In this document: one piece after another, positions 22,790-35,684 of the stretch
How the letters are laid out: every line of letters begins with the position of its first letter
How positions within the stretch are numbered: position 1 is the first letter of the stretch
Source: Fragum whitleyi
Taxonomy: Eukaryota > Mollusca > Bivalvia > Cardiida > Cardiidae
DNA: 64,000 nt
NCBI GenBank assembly: GCA_948146395.1
Contig: OX411549.1
Coordinates: 38,859,692 to 38,923,691, forward strand
Reading direction: 5' to 3'
The notes under the pieces: generated by a model
What the model was told of the DNA's origin: nothing
What the model saw: the letters and a program-made list of their open reading frames with translations, nothing else
The model's database searches: none
Position numbers and translations under genes: made by a program

Positions 22790-23490
22790 CCTCTCGAACC
22801 CCAGAATATGGGCGTAGCAGGGCGAGGCTTATTTTCACTTTAAAGTCTTTAAAAATATTCCTCTCTAAAAGCTTTGGGCCGATTTCAATGAAACTTGGCA
22901 TGGATTACCTAATTAAAGAAAGTTTGATTGACCCTGAAAAAAAGCTGTGGCAGGGCGGGGCTTTTTTCACTTTGGGATCTTAAAAAATCTCCTTCCAAAC
23001 CATTCTGCGGATTTCAATGAAACATGGTATGAATTTTCCCTAAGAAATCATTTACTTAAATTGTTAAAATATTTTGATTGACTCCAATTATAGGCATGGC
23101 AGGGCGGAGCTTACTTTGCTTTGAAATCATTAAAAATCTCCTTCCAAACCATTGGGTAGAATTCAATTAAACTTGGCATGGGTGTTCTTTGGATGAATCT
23201 CTACTTGAATTGTTAAAGATATTTAGATTAACCCCAAATGTGGGCCTGGCAGGTTGTGGTTTATTTTAGCCAATTTCAGTGAAACTTGGAATGGATTTTC
23301 CTTATGCGCACCTTCCCTTGAATGGTCACAACATTTTGTTGGGCCCTTTAATGTGTGACCAAGTAAAATTATAACAAAGTAGTTCTAGAGTCACTTCAAA
23401 TAATTGTTTTTAGTCAAAGTAAGCTTTGTTTTATGACAGTCTGGAGAGGTTAAAGCCAGTGGAGCGATACAGGCCCTCTTTGACCATTTG
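22790..23490. repeat. Tandem array, about 133-150-bp units, four copies
   Basis: GGCAGGGCGGNGCTTA recurs near 22817, 22950, 23098 and 23247, with TTTCAATGAAACTTGGCATGG and CTCCTTCCAAACCATT between. The block ends at about 23460-23490 with CAGTGGAGCGATACAGGCCCT, a bivalve repeat end. It lies in the gene A intron and is not coding. Confidence 0.75.
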
Positions 23491-23994
23491 TTTACTAGAT
23501 TTGAAGATTTAAACATGAACTCGGGAATATCGTTTGAAGGCAATGCTTCGTGGAGGAGATTTGACAGCGAAGAAGATACATTCTTTCGAAAGTGTTCTAA
23601 GAAGACACCATGACGATCGGTACAAATCAATTTTCTATAATTGGATTGACAAAAATTGGAATCAATTCATTTTAAAAGAAATAACATTGGATCAAACTCT
23701 CAGATTATCTCAAACTAATAAACCAATAAAATTCGACATTAAGAAATACAGCATTCATATTTACTACTTTGCCATTTTCAATTCTGTATATCCTCTGTTT
23801 TCCGTTGAGTTCAAATGTGAAAATAATTGTTATATATTTGTATGAATAAAATGTAACAAATAATAAATATAATTGATTATGCGTGAGTAGGATTTTCGTA
23901 AGAAAAGTGATGTTACGAACCCACAAAAGAAAGAAAAAAAATACTGCATTTTATAAACACCCTGATTAAATTATAGGGCGTTTTTATATACATG
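23491..23994. other. Intronic stretch, no supported gene
   Basis: Overlapping frames on both strands at 23391-23926 show no family I recognise and partly lie on repeat sequence. Nothing else is visible. Confidence 0.4.
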
Positions 23995-24849
23995 TATACT
24001 GAGCGACTTTAAAAACGCAATAATTAAATATTATTAAAATGCAAATATAAGTGAACAGACTTGGACTTAATACACTTATTGTGTTGTCTTAACAATTTAA
24101 CTTTAATGCAACATCAATGTCATTTTGAATCATTCTCTTGTAGTCCCAATACGGTAACATTTTTAAACATACCCACGAAAGATGAAATTTGTGTTTTCCC
24201 TACTGTTAGGACGATATTTTCTTTTCAAATGAAACAAAAGCAAAACAAATTTAAGAGTTCAGTTGAATGAATGAAGGGGTCAAACAAATGATCAATGCTG
24301 CGTTTAAGTACATTTGGTCCAAAGACGGTACCAAAACGTCGTCTTTTTTCACCAAAAGTGACGTCACTTTTAAAAATGCTTTTCCATTCCTTACGTAGAA
24401 CCACAAACAATGTTCATGTGAATACGGTTTTAGCAAAGAAAGCTTTTTATCACTTAGCAGACATGCTGTTTAGGACTGATATGACTTTTGAGCGTGTTAA
24501 CGGCATGTCACTAACGCCATTTTAACACGCAAAAGCTTCTGAAACTCCTTATTGGCAAGATCTTACAATACAGATGATCAAATATTGATGGAATAAATTA
24601 ATATTTTTTTAGTTTAATCGAGGTTAACATGGTTCTTATTCTAAGGCACAATTTCCCTTTTGACATACTCGATGCAGAGTACAGTCTTTGAAAAGTGAGT
24701 GAGTGAATTTCATTTCCATCAACGGTTTTTTAAATTTCTTTGATCGTCAATTACCTTCCAAACTTCTGATCTGTTAGGTCAATCATTTATGAAAAGTGCA
24801 ATTACAAATTATAAATTTACTTTGTTGCGTTTTTAAGTCACTCAGTATA
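23995..24849. mobile_element. Inverted-repeat DNA element, 855 bp, non-autonomous
   Basis: TATACTGAGCGACTTTAAAA...ACGCAATAA at 23995-24023 pairs with the sequence at 24822-24849 (complement TATACTGAGTGACTTAAAAA...), TIRs of about 29 bp beginning ACTGAG and flanked by AT/TA. No transposase-like frame is present. It sits immediately left of the LINE in the gene A intron. Confidence 0.65.
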
Positions 24850-24898
24850 TAAAGTTGAATGTGAATGTTTATATATTTTTTCATTTATACAAAGGACC

Positions 24899-27504
24899 CA
24901 ATTGTGAGGGGCTCCTTCTTCAGTGCCCTTAAATTCTTTAGAAAAGCCCGCAAGCAACGATATAGACAATACAGAAACGAAATAATTTCAAAACTTGATT
25001 CTCTACATGAAAATGATCCAAAAGCTTACTGGTCCTTATTGGAACAACTCAAGACAAAGGATCCAGATAATTTTACTGATCATGTCTCGGATGATACCTG
25101 GTTTAATTACTTCAAAAATTTAAATACTTCTGATACTTCTTTATATCATGACACAGATATTGACCAAAAATTACTTGATGTTGAGAAAATTAAACAATTC
25201 TCAGAACTAGACTATAAAATTAAAGATATTGAAATCATGAAAGCGATCAATTCGTGTAAGAATGACAAAAGCTGTGGCTTAGATTCTCTTTTAAATGAAA
25301 TGTTCAAATACTCTTCACATAACCTACGTAACTGTCTTTCGAAGATATTTAACAATGTCCTTACAACTGGAAATTATCCATTAATTTGGTCTGAAAGTTA
25401 CATTACGCCAATATTTAAGACAGGTAGCAGAGAAGACCCAAATAATTATCGTGGCATAGCAATAAGTAGCTGCTTAGCAAAGATCTTTACAAAAATCCTC
25501 AACAACCGCCTCTGTTTGTTTTTAGAATCAAGGAATCTTAATTGTTATGAACAAATTGGCTTCAGTAAAGGTAAACGTACAAGTGACCACATGTTTGTAT
25601 TAAAAACTTTAATTGATAAATACATTCAAAACAATGACAAGCTATATACTTGTTTTGTTGACTTCCGAAAGGCTTTTGACCTTGTTTGGCACAAGGGTCT
25701 TCTCTATAAACTGCGACTACTTGGGATAAGCGATCTGTTTTACAATGTAATAAAAATTGATTGATTGAATGGGGTTTTACGCCGCTTTCAACATTATTTC
25801 AGTTATATCGCGGCGGCCGGAGCACCTAACAATGGATTCCTGGTATTTCTCACGCCAGTACTACCATTACATCCTTTCCTAGCCTCCGACTGCTATTTCA
25901 CATAGGTTTACGATTATCTACCCATTGGTGAAAGACAAACGTCGGAAAGGATATTTGCCGCCACCGGGGATCGAACCCACGACTTCCAGATTGGAAGTCT
26001 TATGCCTAACCAACTGCGCTATGGTGGCGGCTATGTAATCAAAAATATGTATTCACAAATTAAGCTATGTGTCAAGTGCAACAATAAACTTACTCCATTT
26101 TTTGTTTCTACAGTAGGCGTACAACAAGGTGATTGCATTAGCCCAACACTGTTTAAAACATTCTTAAACGATCTACCCTGTACACTTAGAAATGACAACA
26201 CCAGTGTCACCATAGGTGATGTAAAACTAAATTGCCTTTTGTATGCCGATGACCTTGTTCTCCTATCAAACTCCAAAACTGGCCTCCAAAATTCACTGAA
26301 TTCATTGTACGATTATTGTGAAATGTGGGGTATTAAAGTTAATCAAGATAAAACTAAGTGCATTGTGTTTAGTAAGTCAAAACAGCGTGATAAGTCAAGA
26401 TTCTTCTATGATAAATCGGAAGTTGAAAATGTTTTGTCTTACTTATACCTTGGTATAAAATTCCATGCGTCTGGATCATTTACAGAAGCTAAACGCAACC
26501 TTTACACGAGAGGACTAAAAGCATATTTTAAATTCAGTAAAACATTTAATGATATCAAACCAAATATTAAAACGTTTTTCCATGTTTTCGATCATACAGT
26601 GAAACCTGTTTTCCTTTATGGTAGTGAGGTTTGGGGCTTTATCCCAAATTATAAAAAACTACTATGTGGCACTGCTGAGAATTTCTTCTTTAAAGTATGC
26701 AATGAGTTAATGTTTGAGAAAATCCACTTTAAAGCCTGTAAAAACTTTCTGATAGTAAATAGGAGATCTACAAATCTGGCAGTGACTGGAGAGACTGGTC
26801 GTTACCCTTTTATGATCGAGATTATTATAAATATGCTGAAATATTATAAACGACTTAGCAGCTCAGATGACATTTTATTAAAAAATGCATACAAAGAGTC
26901 TTCATTGCTCCACGAACAGGATAAAAATTCATGGGTAGGATGTACCAAAACAATTCTTAGCTTTTTGAATCTCAACATCTCCTCATTGAGCAATACTAAA
27001 CTTAAAAACGCTCTGCTACATAAATTGAAATCTATATATAATATTTGTTGGCATAAACAGTTATTTGATGATAATAGAAAACAGAAAAGTACTGGTAATA
27101 AACTGCGAACGTACAGAATTTTTAAATCCAATATAAAGCAGGAAAAATACCTTGATATTTTAGACTGGAAGAAAAGACAAGTATTATGTAAATTCCGAAT
27201 ATCGGCTCATAATTTAGAAATTGAAAAGGGGCGACATTACAAAACTGAAGTAGAAGAAAGAATATGTAGATTATGCCAATCTGAGGTAGAGGATGAAATT
27301 CACTTTCTCCTTAAATGCCCCATTCTTGAAGAAGAAAGGTCTTATACACTCTCGAAAATATTTTCCAAATACAAAAACCTATCAAACCTTAATACATATG
27401 AACTTTTTATTTGGTTGATGAGCTCAGAAGACGTTTTTATACTAAGAAATATTAGTAACTTACTCATTAAACTCGTTGATAAAAGGAAAATAATTTTAGT
27501 ATAG
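24899..27504 (+). pseudogene. LINE reverse transcriptase ORF split by a SINE
   Basis: The reading frame is open from the truncated 5' end to 25744, where the SINE and its duplicated site intervene, and from 26033 to the stop at 27502-27504. The two parts meet in the same frame. RT motifs: NNYRGIAISSCLAKIFTKIL (about 25440), CFVDFRKAFDLVWHKG (about 25655), GVQQGDCISPTLF (about 26115) and the catalytic YADDLVLLS (about 26240). The C-terminal CRLCQSEVEDEIHFLLKCP (about 27265) is the zinc-knuckle-like end. No nonsense codon was found apart from the SINE, so the insertion is young. A family resemblance to jockey/CR1-group LINEs is inferred. Confidence 0.85.
25758..26032 (-). mobile_element. tRNA-derived SINE, 275 bp, inside the LINE RT
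   Basis: Read on the minus strand it starts GCCGCCACCATAGCGCAGTT. It has an A box TAGCGCAGTTGGTTAGGC and B box GGGTTCGATCC, typical of an RNA polymerase III tRNA-like head. A conserved-looking central part (the plus strand shows GGGGTTTTACGCCGCTTTCA) follows, and the tail is CAATCAATCA. The TSD is ATGTAAT(C)AAAAAT at 25745-25757 and 26033-26046. The body resembles bivalve SINEs of the RUDI/MetaSINE type from memory, which is not proven. Confidence 0.85.
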
Positions 27505-27733
27505 TTTTATTTATATATTTTTATCCCTCTCTCCAAACCATTGTGTGTAGCTATCTGTGAGCCAACGGCAATGTGAACCTAAATGTGTTATCCGTTGACA
27601 TGTTCATTTGTTTGATGTTTTGTTAAAGTTTATTGGTTGTAAAATTTTCCGTTATACTTGGGCGCTTTCAATAGCAAATAAAGATTTTGTATTGTATTTT
27701 GTATTGTATACAAAAAAGAAAACTAGATACTAC

Positions 27734-28702
27734 CTCTCCTCTTTCTAAGGTACACCATTTTCGATCGTTCCCAGTTGGTGGTTGAACATCGCTGTCATAA
27801 TTGAACGACTTATCCAATAATATAGAAATTGATGCGTGCGTTGTGTCACTTCTCTCAACTCGCAGTGCTTCACAAAATTGATGTTCGTTTAAAAAATAAT
27901 CATAGTCCCCATAAAAATTTGCTAAATTGCAAAGGAAACAGTAAACATTGCCGTAAGCACCCAAACTATTCGTGAGAAAAGTGGCATTGTAACTTTTACA
28001 TAGTTTGTTATATGTGTCGTAATTATATGAGTCCTTCAACCAGCAATTTCGGCTTATAGAAGGATGACACATTTCATGTGACAAATCGAGATGAGGCGGA
28101 GGAATGAATCTTAGCAAACACTCTGAGTCCTTGACACCTTTTTTCAACATGATGGCAGACGTGAAGTAAGATCGCCACACACTTGGACACTTGACGAATG
28201 GATCAAACGCCGTTATATTTGCTTGATCGTGACAATTAGCACAGTAAGGGTTGTAATACAACATTTCACTCTGCAGCGAATAAACAGGATAGAAAGCTCC
28301 CCAACTTGGAATATTTTTGGTGTGGCATCGTTCAGAGCTATTAGGACAACGATAAACTATATGATAATATGGCTCATTATCTGCACGATGGAAAGGAAAA
28401 GTGAGTGGTTTACAAGTTGTACCAAGAGTTTCGTCTAGTTTATACTGGTCGTATTCATATTTACAACAATTTCGTCTTCGACCACAGTCTTTTGCACACG
28501 AACACGATGTGCAACAGGGAATAACACTTTCGCCCGAAGCTGGACCAATTTCACCCTTGTCATGATTGCAGAAACTTGTATGAGGACATAAAGTTTCAAG
28601 ATCAGCTGGGAAAGTTATGCTACGCGTCTCTTGTACTACTGCGGAGACCTGTGCGATAAGGCAGTAAAGTATAAGGACATGACGAAGAATTTCAAACCTC
28701 AT
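27734..28702 (-). CDS. Gene A, first coding exon (signal peptide, somatomedin-B-like cluster)
   Basis: 323 codons ending at GAG|GTAGTA (donor at 27733-27728), joined in phase 0 to the exon at 22324-21482, for a protein of about 603 aa. ATG at 28702 is chosen because its paralogue starts at the same MRF. A TTTCAG acceptor at 28729-28724, 21 nt upstream of the ATG, shows a non-coding 5' exon. The signal peptide is MRFEILRHVLILYCLIAQVSA. CCTSCSCAKDCGRRRNCC at about residue 70 fits a somatomedin-B-like fold. YYNPYCANCH (about 165) and YGNVYCFLCN (about 255) are the cysteine patterns of molluscan Mth2-like receptor ectodomains. NIT and NAT glycosylation sites are present. Expected to be extracellular; ligand unknown. 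Confidence 0.78.
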
Positions 28703-28723
28703 TTTGCCGATCGGCGTCTGTGT
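28703..28723 (-). other. Gene A 5' untranslated part of exon 2 and acceptor
   Basis: The spliced leader segment between the TTTCAG acceptor and the ATG (ACACAGACGCCGATCGGCAA). The same layout, AYACAGAnnCCGAT then AAAATGAGG, occurs in gene B at 42731-42710, so the acceptor is conserved between paralogues. The upstream first exon and promoter could not be placed. Confidence 0.6.
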
Positions 28724-28894
28724 CTGAAACAAATTTAAAAAGAAAAGAGTAAAAGAAATTAATACTTTTGTTTAATACGAATGTGTCACTACTTTAGCAA
28801 TTGCTTGTCAGATTGATTTTGTCATAGATTGGAGGAAATTGACTGAGTTGTCATGAAATACCGAATTAATACCGATTTTATAATCAAATTACAT

Positions 28895-29465
28895 GAGGGC
28901 CAGAATGGCCCTCAAATGCTCATCTGAAACAATATAAGAGAAATAAGAAGTGAGTTGCAATGAAAAAAAAAAAATCAGAAAATTGCCTCAGAGTTTTGGA
29001 GAAGAGACGCATTAGATTTTAATGAAATCAAGTCAAAATAAGTCCAATCCTGCCATGTCCATATGGTGCTTCCAAGCATATTTTCATGACCAAGTTAAAT
29101 GAGAAGAAGACGTTTGAAGTTTTCGGGGTCAAAATCTGCCACGCCCATAATGAGGGGTCAATACAATTTTGAGGAAGGTCACATAATCCGAGTATTGGTA
29201 ACTTAGAAGAAGACGTTTAAAGTTTTCGGGGATCAAAAACTGCTTCTTCTAAAATTTGGAACAATCAAATTTTTATGAGCATGCTTAGTGAAGGGGCACC
29301 CAGGGAACATTCATGGCAAGTTTTGTTGAAATCGGCAATTTGATTACTGAGGAGAAGATGTTTCAAGAATTGCTCACGACTTTCGACGGACGACGCACCA
29401 CCGACACTTTTAAGGTGATCACAAAAGCTCATCTTGAACACTTTGGGCTCAGTTGAGCTAAAACG
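28895..29465. repeat. Non-autonomous repeat element with palindromic start
   Basis: Starts with the palindrome GAGGGCCAGAATGGCCCTC (28895-28913). It holds two copies of GAAGAAGACGTTT(G/A)AAGTTTT (about 29104 and 29210) and ends with GAACACTTTGGGCTCAGTTG, AGCTAAA. It shares its start type with 33754, 39273 and 52879. Confidence 0.65.
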
Positions 29466-32400
29466 AAAAGTTTTGTCCGATTTGTATGACGAATTGGTAT
29501 TCCATAAAACTAGTATGATATTCTTTTTATGATATGACACAAAATTATACGATGGGCGAAATTCTAGAAAAATTTCGGTTTAACGTTTTTCGCTGAACAT
29601 ATTACGCCTTTTGTTAAATGGCATTATCATATGCGATATGTACGGCGTCAGCAACTTTATAGTGTCAAGCCTAAAATGTGCCCCTATTCCCCGCTAAGAT
29701 TACGTCAATCATGGTTAAAAAACGAAAGCAGAGATTAATCGTTTGGTATTTTCACTGAAATGCTCTTGTAAGTAATAATGTATTGTTGTTTGGTAGAGGA
29801 GTCAGAGTCACATTTTAAATGTACTCTTCTCATCGGTATTATCTTGCAATGGCTGAAGACTCGGTGGCGAATGCGCACCTTAAGCTACTGTCGCATGAAC
29901 GCTCCGACGTTTCGGTGTCAAACTGTGAGACTTGTTATCGACTGATCAGCCGATTCAATGGCTTTTTTTTTGTTTCATTTTTTTAAGATCGGCAACGTGA
30001 CGGTTAGTTAAATCTTCGTGTTAAAATCTACTAACAAGTCCGCGACGTCTTTTACATTTGTGGCATTTTATTTTAATATCGACAATTTATCGCCGGTGAT
30101 CGGCCGGGCAACGACCGTTAATAAGCCGGGCTTCGGCCCAGTTTGTCAACATCGTAGACATATTTTTTGTCCTTTCATGATGCCCGATGCTATTTTTTAC
30201 TAATCGACCGGTGAGATTTAGGAATCGCTGACGTGTTGGCGTCCTCGATTTTTTGTGACTTGAGCACTATGTAAGCGTTTATGTATGGTCCGTAGAATGT
30301 GTTGAAAAAAATAAAGAACGGGAAAAAATGAAATAAAAATAAAAGTGATACCTTAAACAACACGAACTATGGAAAAAAACAACATTAATCTGACCCCGAT
30401 TTTACTTTTTTTGATATATATACACAGACTTCAGCAATCATAAAAGTTGATTATGGCAAACAAAAGACTTCAATTAATCACAGTTTAATCGTTGTGCACA
30501 TGTTCCCGCCGTCCTCTTATTTAATATACTTTTTAATCGAGGAATAACCTAGATTTTACAGCTTTGGCAAAAATGACTTTTATTAATGTTTTCAGATTTT
30601 CTACTTTGAGCGCGGATTTTCATTCTAGAGTAGAGTTTCATACAATGAACAGCTTAAGTATAGAAAAAAATGCCATCAGTACAGGGAGAAGAGAAGTTGA
30701 GAGTCACGACGCCAGATGACGATAATCGCCGGAAATTGGACGATCACAATGGCCCACTATGAGCACTATGTGCCCAGGTGAGCTTAAAATATCTAGTGAT
30801 TTAAAATCATCAAGCATACACTAAAACATTATGTTTTTCAATTCGAGCCATTTTACCAGGATTGAGCGCAAATATTTGCGATTTACGCATTCAAATTATA
30901 GAAGTATGATTTATTTCGACCATTCTTCACATTCAACTCGATTCATGAAATAAAATATACTTTAGCTGCGCTGTTAACAAAACCACCAAGAGAGCACACT
31001 TAGTTTTTAAATTGCATTACTATAAGGTACCTTTTCTTTAAAGAATGAAGTATGAAATTTCCCATTCATTTTAAGCATAAATCATTAAGGTGATCTCACT
31101 TTAAGTACGATAAGGGCTTAACTAAAAACCGTATACAATTTTTCATTGAACTCAAAGTATTTCAAATTTCCATTTGGTACGCGTGTTTTCGATTGATTGG
31201 GACCACGAACGACGCATTTACGCCCATCAGGGGCGTCGAGGGCAAGGAGTAGACCATCAACGTATGCTCGAATCAATTGCCCGGACTAGGGCAACCCTTT
31301 TTCAAAGTGATAGCTAACACATTGCGAAGAGAATGTGGCTTTGTCACCATAAATCGAACGGCTGCGAAGTTTTGTGAACTTTCTTAGTAGAGACTATGAA
31401 TTTGTTTTGCAAGTAATAGTTATATCCCAAAAGCTGCAAGCGTTTCTTGGAGTTAACATTTTCACATTTTATTTTATTCTCATCCAAACCAGTCGAATAG
31501 CGTTATTGAAACCTACTTGTCGGAGATTTCATTATTTTGGACTTTTAGTTTAATACGGACCCAGGTGTTTTGAGCAAACATTTATGTTAATTGTGTTAAG
31601 TATTAATATCTGATTTATCTCTACTAAATTAAGGTGCGGATTTACTGGCACAATATAAATATTAAAGTAATTTTTCTTATTTATAGTTGTAACAGATAAG
31701 TACTTATCATATTCCCAAATTTAGAAAAAAAATCATTAGCTCACCTGACCCAAAGGAATAGACGGGTGGTAGTGTTTCGATCACCCATAAGCCGACATCG
31801 GTATTTCGCAATTTCTTTCATATAGGTGGCACTCCTAAAATGGATCCAGTCGAAATTAGTACGATAGGTGTTTTCTCATCCAGTCTGTCCCATTCGGGAA
31901 CCTACGGTGATTCTACGGAGTAGACCTCGGGAATAATGAGGGCACAGACACGAAAGCGCATCATATCGCGCGTGACTTTTTTGTGACGTCACAATTATTA
32001 TTGAAGATGACATTGCGCAAAAACAAAATCAACGAAAGGTTTAAGTGAACATTTTTTTAATTTGATAACAAAACACTGCGTTTTGTCATCAAATTATGAT
32101 ATGCCCAAAAGATCTCAACAAACGATCGAAGAGCATTAATGAAACGTGTTTTTATTCAAGTGTATTAACCGAAGTACCACATGAAGCACTTACGTCCGAG
32201 GTACTTTCCAGTTTACGGAAAAGTCCGAGCGAGGTTCCGAATGAGTTTGTCTTTTAGATACTGCATTTGTCGACCATTTGGCATCTTGCTAGCGTTTCCC
32301 CGTTCTCATGAACGATTGATTAAGCTTTTTTAACTATGATATCTGATGTGATTTTTATCATATATGATAATGCCACATTATATATATCTTTAAATTAATT

Positions 32401-33013
32401 GCATTTTCGGAGTATTAATTTCGTTCATGCATAGCAAACTTCGTCAAAGCCTACGTAATCGGACACATATTTTACTAGCATATTTTCATTGAAGTGATCA
32501 AAGTTTCTCACATGAACAGTCGAAAATAACATCTGAGTAGTATATCATCCCAGTCGCCACTTTATTTTTGCAAATTCGCAATGTTTCCAAATTAAAATGG
32601 TGATAATCCTGGAATTTTTATTAATGATTTTTAGCATTTGAAACACTGTATTCGATCTATTTTACTGAAAGCAGTATAAGGTCATCGTCATTTTGATAAG
32701 GAATCAAGGTTATGATCAAATCTAATAAATATTCATAAGAACAAAGTCTCGCTTCGGAAATATCCCATAGGTAAGATATGGATAGTCACACCGATTTTGT
32801 TTGAAAATACATGTATGTTTTTGCGATATTCGATCGAAATTGGTGAAAAGTCACAATTCAGCGAGTGGAGTGTCATCTTCAACCAAACATTCATTTGTTT
32901 CTTACCAGTCCGAAAATTCAAAATTAGAGCATGTGCTGAAACACTTTATTTACTTTGACATGTATGCCCTACCAAAAAGCCAGATTTATAAAGATTTGAA
33001 AAGATATCATTTT
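29466..33013. other. Intergenic stretch without a supported gene
   Basis: Holds fragments of known-looking repeats: the end GCACTATGTGCCCAGGTGAG near 30765, the start AGCTCACCTGACCCAAAG near 31738, and TACGGAGTAGACCTCGGGAA near 31915, which resembles the CTACGGAGAAAACTTATGGGAA block at 52746. A slightly GC-richer patch (29860-30240) has the palindrome GCCGGGCTTCGGCCC. No frame resembles a protein. Confidence 0.45.
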
Positions 33014-33330
33014 TAGCTCGGCTGTTTTCGGAGAAAACCCGAGGTATTGCCATAACCTTCGTGTCGTCCTTGTCGTCGTCGTCGTCGTCGTGCGAAAACT
33101 TTGACATTTTGTGATATCTCTGGTTCTGCTGAAAGTATTTACTTGAAACTTGGCACACATGTTCACCATCAAAAAAGCAACCTATACTATCAAGGGGGAT
33201 ACCCTTAGATGCATTTTGAACAAATTATGCTTCTTTTTCGACTTAGATTTTTTCCAGCCATCCAGCACTCAACAGCAGAGCGTAGGCACCCCGTAGGCGG
33301 TGCTGTTGTTTTCTTAACAAGGGTACCCAT
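33014..33330. repeat. Dispersed repeat family, copy 2, with (TCG)n tract
   Basis: AGCTCGGCTGTTTTCGGAGA at 33014 pairs in type with 11160, and GCACACATGTTCACCAT, CTATCAAGGGGGA and GGCGGTGCTGTTGTT follow in the same order. A GTC/TCG microsatellite lies at 33062-33092. The frames at 32946-33172 read through this repeat. Confidence 0.6.
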
Positions 33331-33753
33331 ATTATTAAACATTCTAACTTTTCTGATTTCTCTTTTATAAATGGTCTTGGTTAACACGAATATTATGAAA
33401 TATACAATTTAAGTAAATTAATATTATACACTCTTGTTGAATTTCGAAGTAATAATAAATTATGGTCATTAGGTGCCTAGTGAGAGTTTGGATTTCAGTG
33501 AATGGTTTAGATTTTGGCGACATTTGTTATCTTAAAACGGCATGAACAGTATAATAACGAACCGGCTACTTTGGACAGCTGGTTGGGACATTCTATTGCG
33601 TCTCTCCGTGTGTACTTTTTTGATAAAATGCCCTATCTATGACTGAATTACCTTAAGATCTACATCTTTTTTCGGATGAATTAAGAAAAAACCGTGCCTG
33701 CAAAAGTATCACATAGCTGCTATCGAATACGGCTCAACCTTGTTTTAAACGAG

Positions 33754-34560
33754 ATGGCCAGAATTGCCATAAACCGTTGACCTGAATTTGATTGGTCCTG
33801 AAGATGTTATGGTTTCAAAGTGAACATTGCCCCTCCCTGCTATACACTTTTGCATTTGTGATTCAATCAAACTATTGCTAACAATCTTTTGGATATATCA
33901 ACCAAGGAAAATTATGGCAATGTTTCAATGAGATTGACCCATTGGTTTAGGAGATGCCATTCAGAGTTTAAAAATAATAATAACAAAACGCGCCCTACCT
34001 CACTCTTCTTTACGGGACACAGGTTTTGAAAAGGGTTATCCAAGGAACATTTTTACAAATTGCATTGAAATTGACCTCGTGGTTAAGGAGATGTCATTCC
34101 AAGATGTCATAGTAATAACTGCCATGCCCATATTTATGGGCCAATTAGGATTTCGCGAAATAATTATTAAAGCGGGTCACCTAAGGGACATTCTGACAAA
34201 ATTTCATTGAAATCTACACAGTGGTGGAGGAGGAGTTGTCGTTCAAAGATTTCAAAGTGAAGAAAATGCCACTGCCTTCAATATTTGGGGACAAATCTGA
34301 ATTTCATACACAATTTTTGAAGAGGGTGACGGAAGGATCTATCTGGGAAATTTTCATTAAAATCAGCGTAGTTGTTTAGGAAATGTCCTCCAAAAAAATT
34401 GTTGTAAAAAACGGTACGCCGTGCAATACATATTAATTAGGCTATCACAATTTTGTACATTATAGAAGAGGGTCACTCAAGGGACATTCTGACAGAAATT
34501 CGGAAGAGATATCGTTCAAAGATTTTGTAAAAGATTTGTTCTAGAACAGTTTCTGCATTC
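33754..34560. repeat. Repeat element with about 137-147-bp tandem core
   Basis: Starts ATGGCCAGAATTGCCAT (33754-33770). GAGATGNCATTC-like phrases recur near 33951, 34088, 34233 and 34380, with AGGGACATTCTGACA and TTCATTGAAAT phrases between. It is satellite-like and non-coding. Confidence 0.65.
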
Positions 34561-35533
34561 CCACAAGGTTTTCCCCCACTAGAAGATGGTTTTCTTTCAA
34601 AATACTTCCAGATGTAAGAAAATATTATCAATCGTTTTAGTGAAAGGGTTTACAACATTTACAAGAGCCGAAAGGAAATGCACTGTATAATGTTTTTTTT
34701 TTTCTCGTTTTTTTTTAACTCTTCTTGTTCTAAGACATCCATCAGACTCCTTGCTTGGAAAATTAAGGAGACGAAGCAGGTAATCAAGAAGTCTCGAACT
34801 TCCTATCTCCCAGAAGGCTCGAACCCTCGTTAAACCCAAATCAAAATATTTCTTCCATGGGGAATAAAGGCTGATCTAACACAGTGATATCAAATACGGG
34901 TTACTCTCCTTTAAAAGCAACAATTGGTCGACATCCAATATTTGAAATAATATTTTCTGGAAGGCTTTGGTGGTTCTCTGAGAATATTTCTTGATTTTAG
35001 AGAGGTCTAAATTTGTAAAATAGTTATTTTTTTTCAAGATTTTGTGAGAAAAAAAATTAAATTCAAAATTGTGTTGACTGCTTTGAGATGTTTTTGCTCA
35101 AACGATTAAAGATCTTACGAGTTTCAAAATAGACTATGGGGGTTATTCAAAAGTTTCGGAAAAAGTGCAAACAATCAATGCACTCATTTATTGATGTTTC
35201 TTTCCTGTAATATATAACGACAGCTATCCATCGATTGATCATTCTAATCTAATGTGTAACAAAGATACTTGCAACTCGTAATTTATGATTACCATAGCAA
35301 CATCAGTTCAAAACAAGGATGGCTCTTGAATATAAGTATTAACGGGCTAGCCCGTCTCATAGAAGGTATGATTGAGTTATTGTATGACTTAAGTACGCCC
35401 CTGCATATTTTAGTTACTGTTTGAATTCATTTTTAATCAATTATATTTTACAGATCTGAAGTCCAGTGATAGAATTTCCTAGATGAGATGATAGTGACGT
35501 CGGTACATATGAAATTCCGGAGTTAGCTAAATA
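34561..35533. other. No supported gene
   Basis: Contains poly-T runs near 34693-34718. At 35139 GGGGGTTATTCAAAAGTTTCGGAA resembles a mariner-type end, but no matching inverted end or transposase was found nearby. Confidence 0.4.
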
Positions 35534-35684
35534 TTTAATACGTACTTAGTGTTTTGTATGAGAAAAAATAGCTAACGAGGTAGGGATAATTGATCATTAT
35601 CGAGGCTCTGCCGAGAAAATTATCAATTCCGACAACCGAGTGAGATATTTTTTCATACAATATACTAAAAACGTATTATATTTA
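35534..35684. mobile_element. Foldback MITE, 150 bp
   Basis: Left arm AATACGTACTTAGTGTTTTG...TATGAGAAAAAATA pairs with right arm TATTTTTTCATACAAT...CTAAAAACGTATT. The centre is CGAGGCTCTGCCGAG. Confidence 0.75.

Larger units (their letters stand above)
24894..27706 (+). mobile_element. 5'-truncated LINE with 8-bp TSD, in the gene A intron
   Basis: Flanked by TATACAAA at 24886-24893 and 27707-27714. It lacks the endonuclease and starts just before the reverse transcriptase. The 3' end has AATAAAG and a GTATTGTATTTTGTATTGTA tail. It is antisense to gene A, and its last base is about 27 bp from the splice donor of the first coding exon. A SINE at 25758-26032 interrupts it. Confidence 0.9.

Noticed and set aside
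32946..33172. Asp-rich frames around the (TCG)n tract
   Set aside because: The Asp/Thr runs are translated microsatellite inside a dispersed repeat.
35139..35345. Mariner-like terminus (GGGGGTTATTCAAAAGTTTC)
   Set aside because: No inverted partner and no transposase remains within reach; too short to claim.
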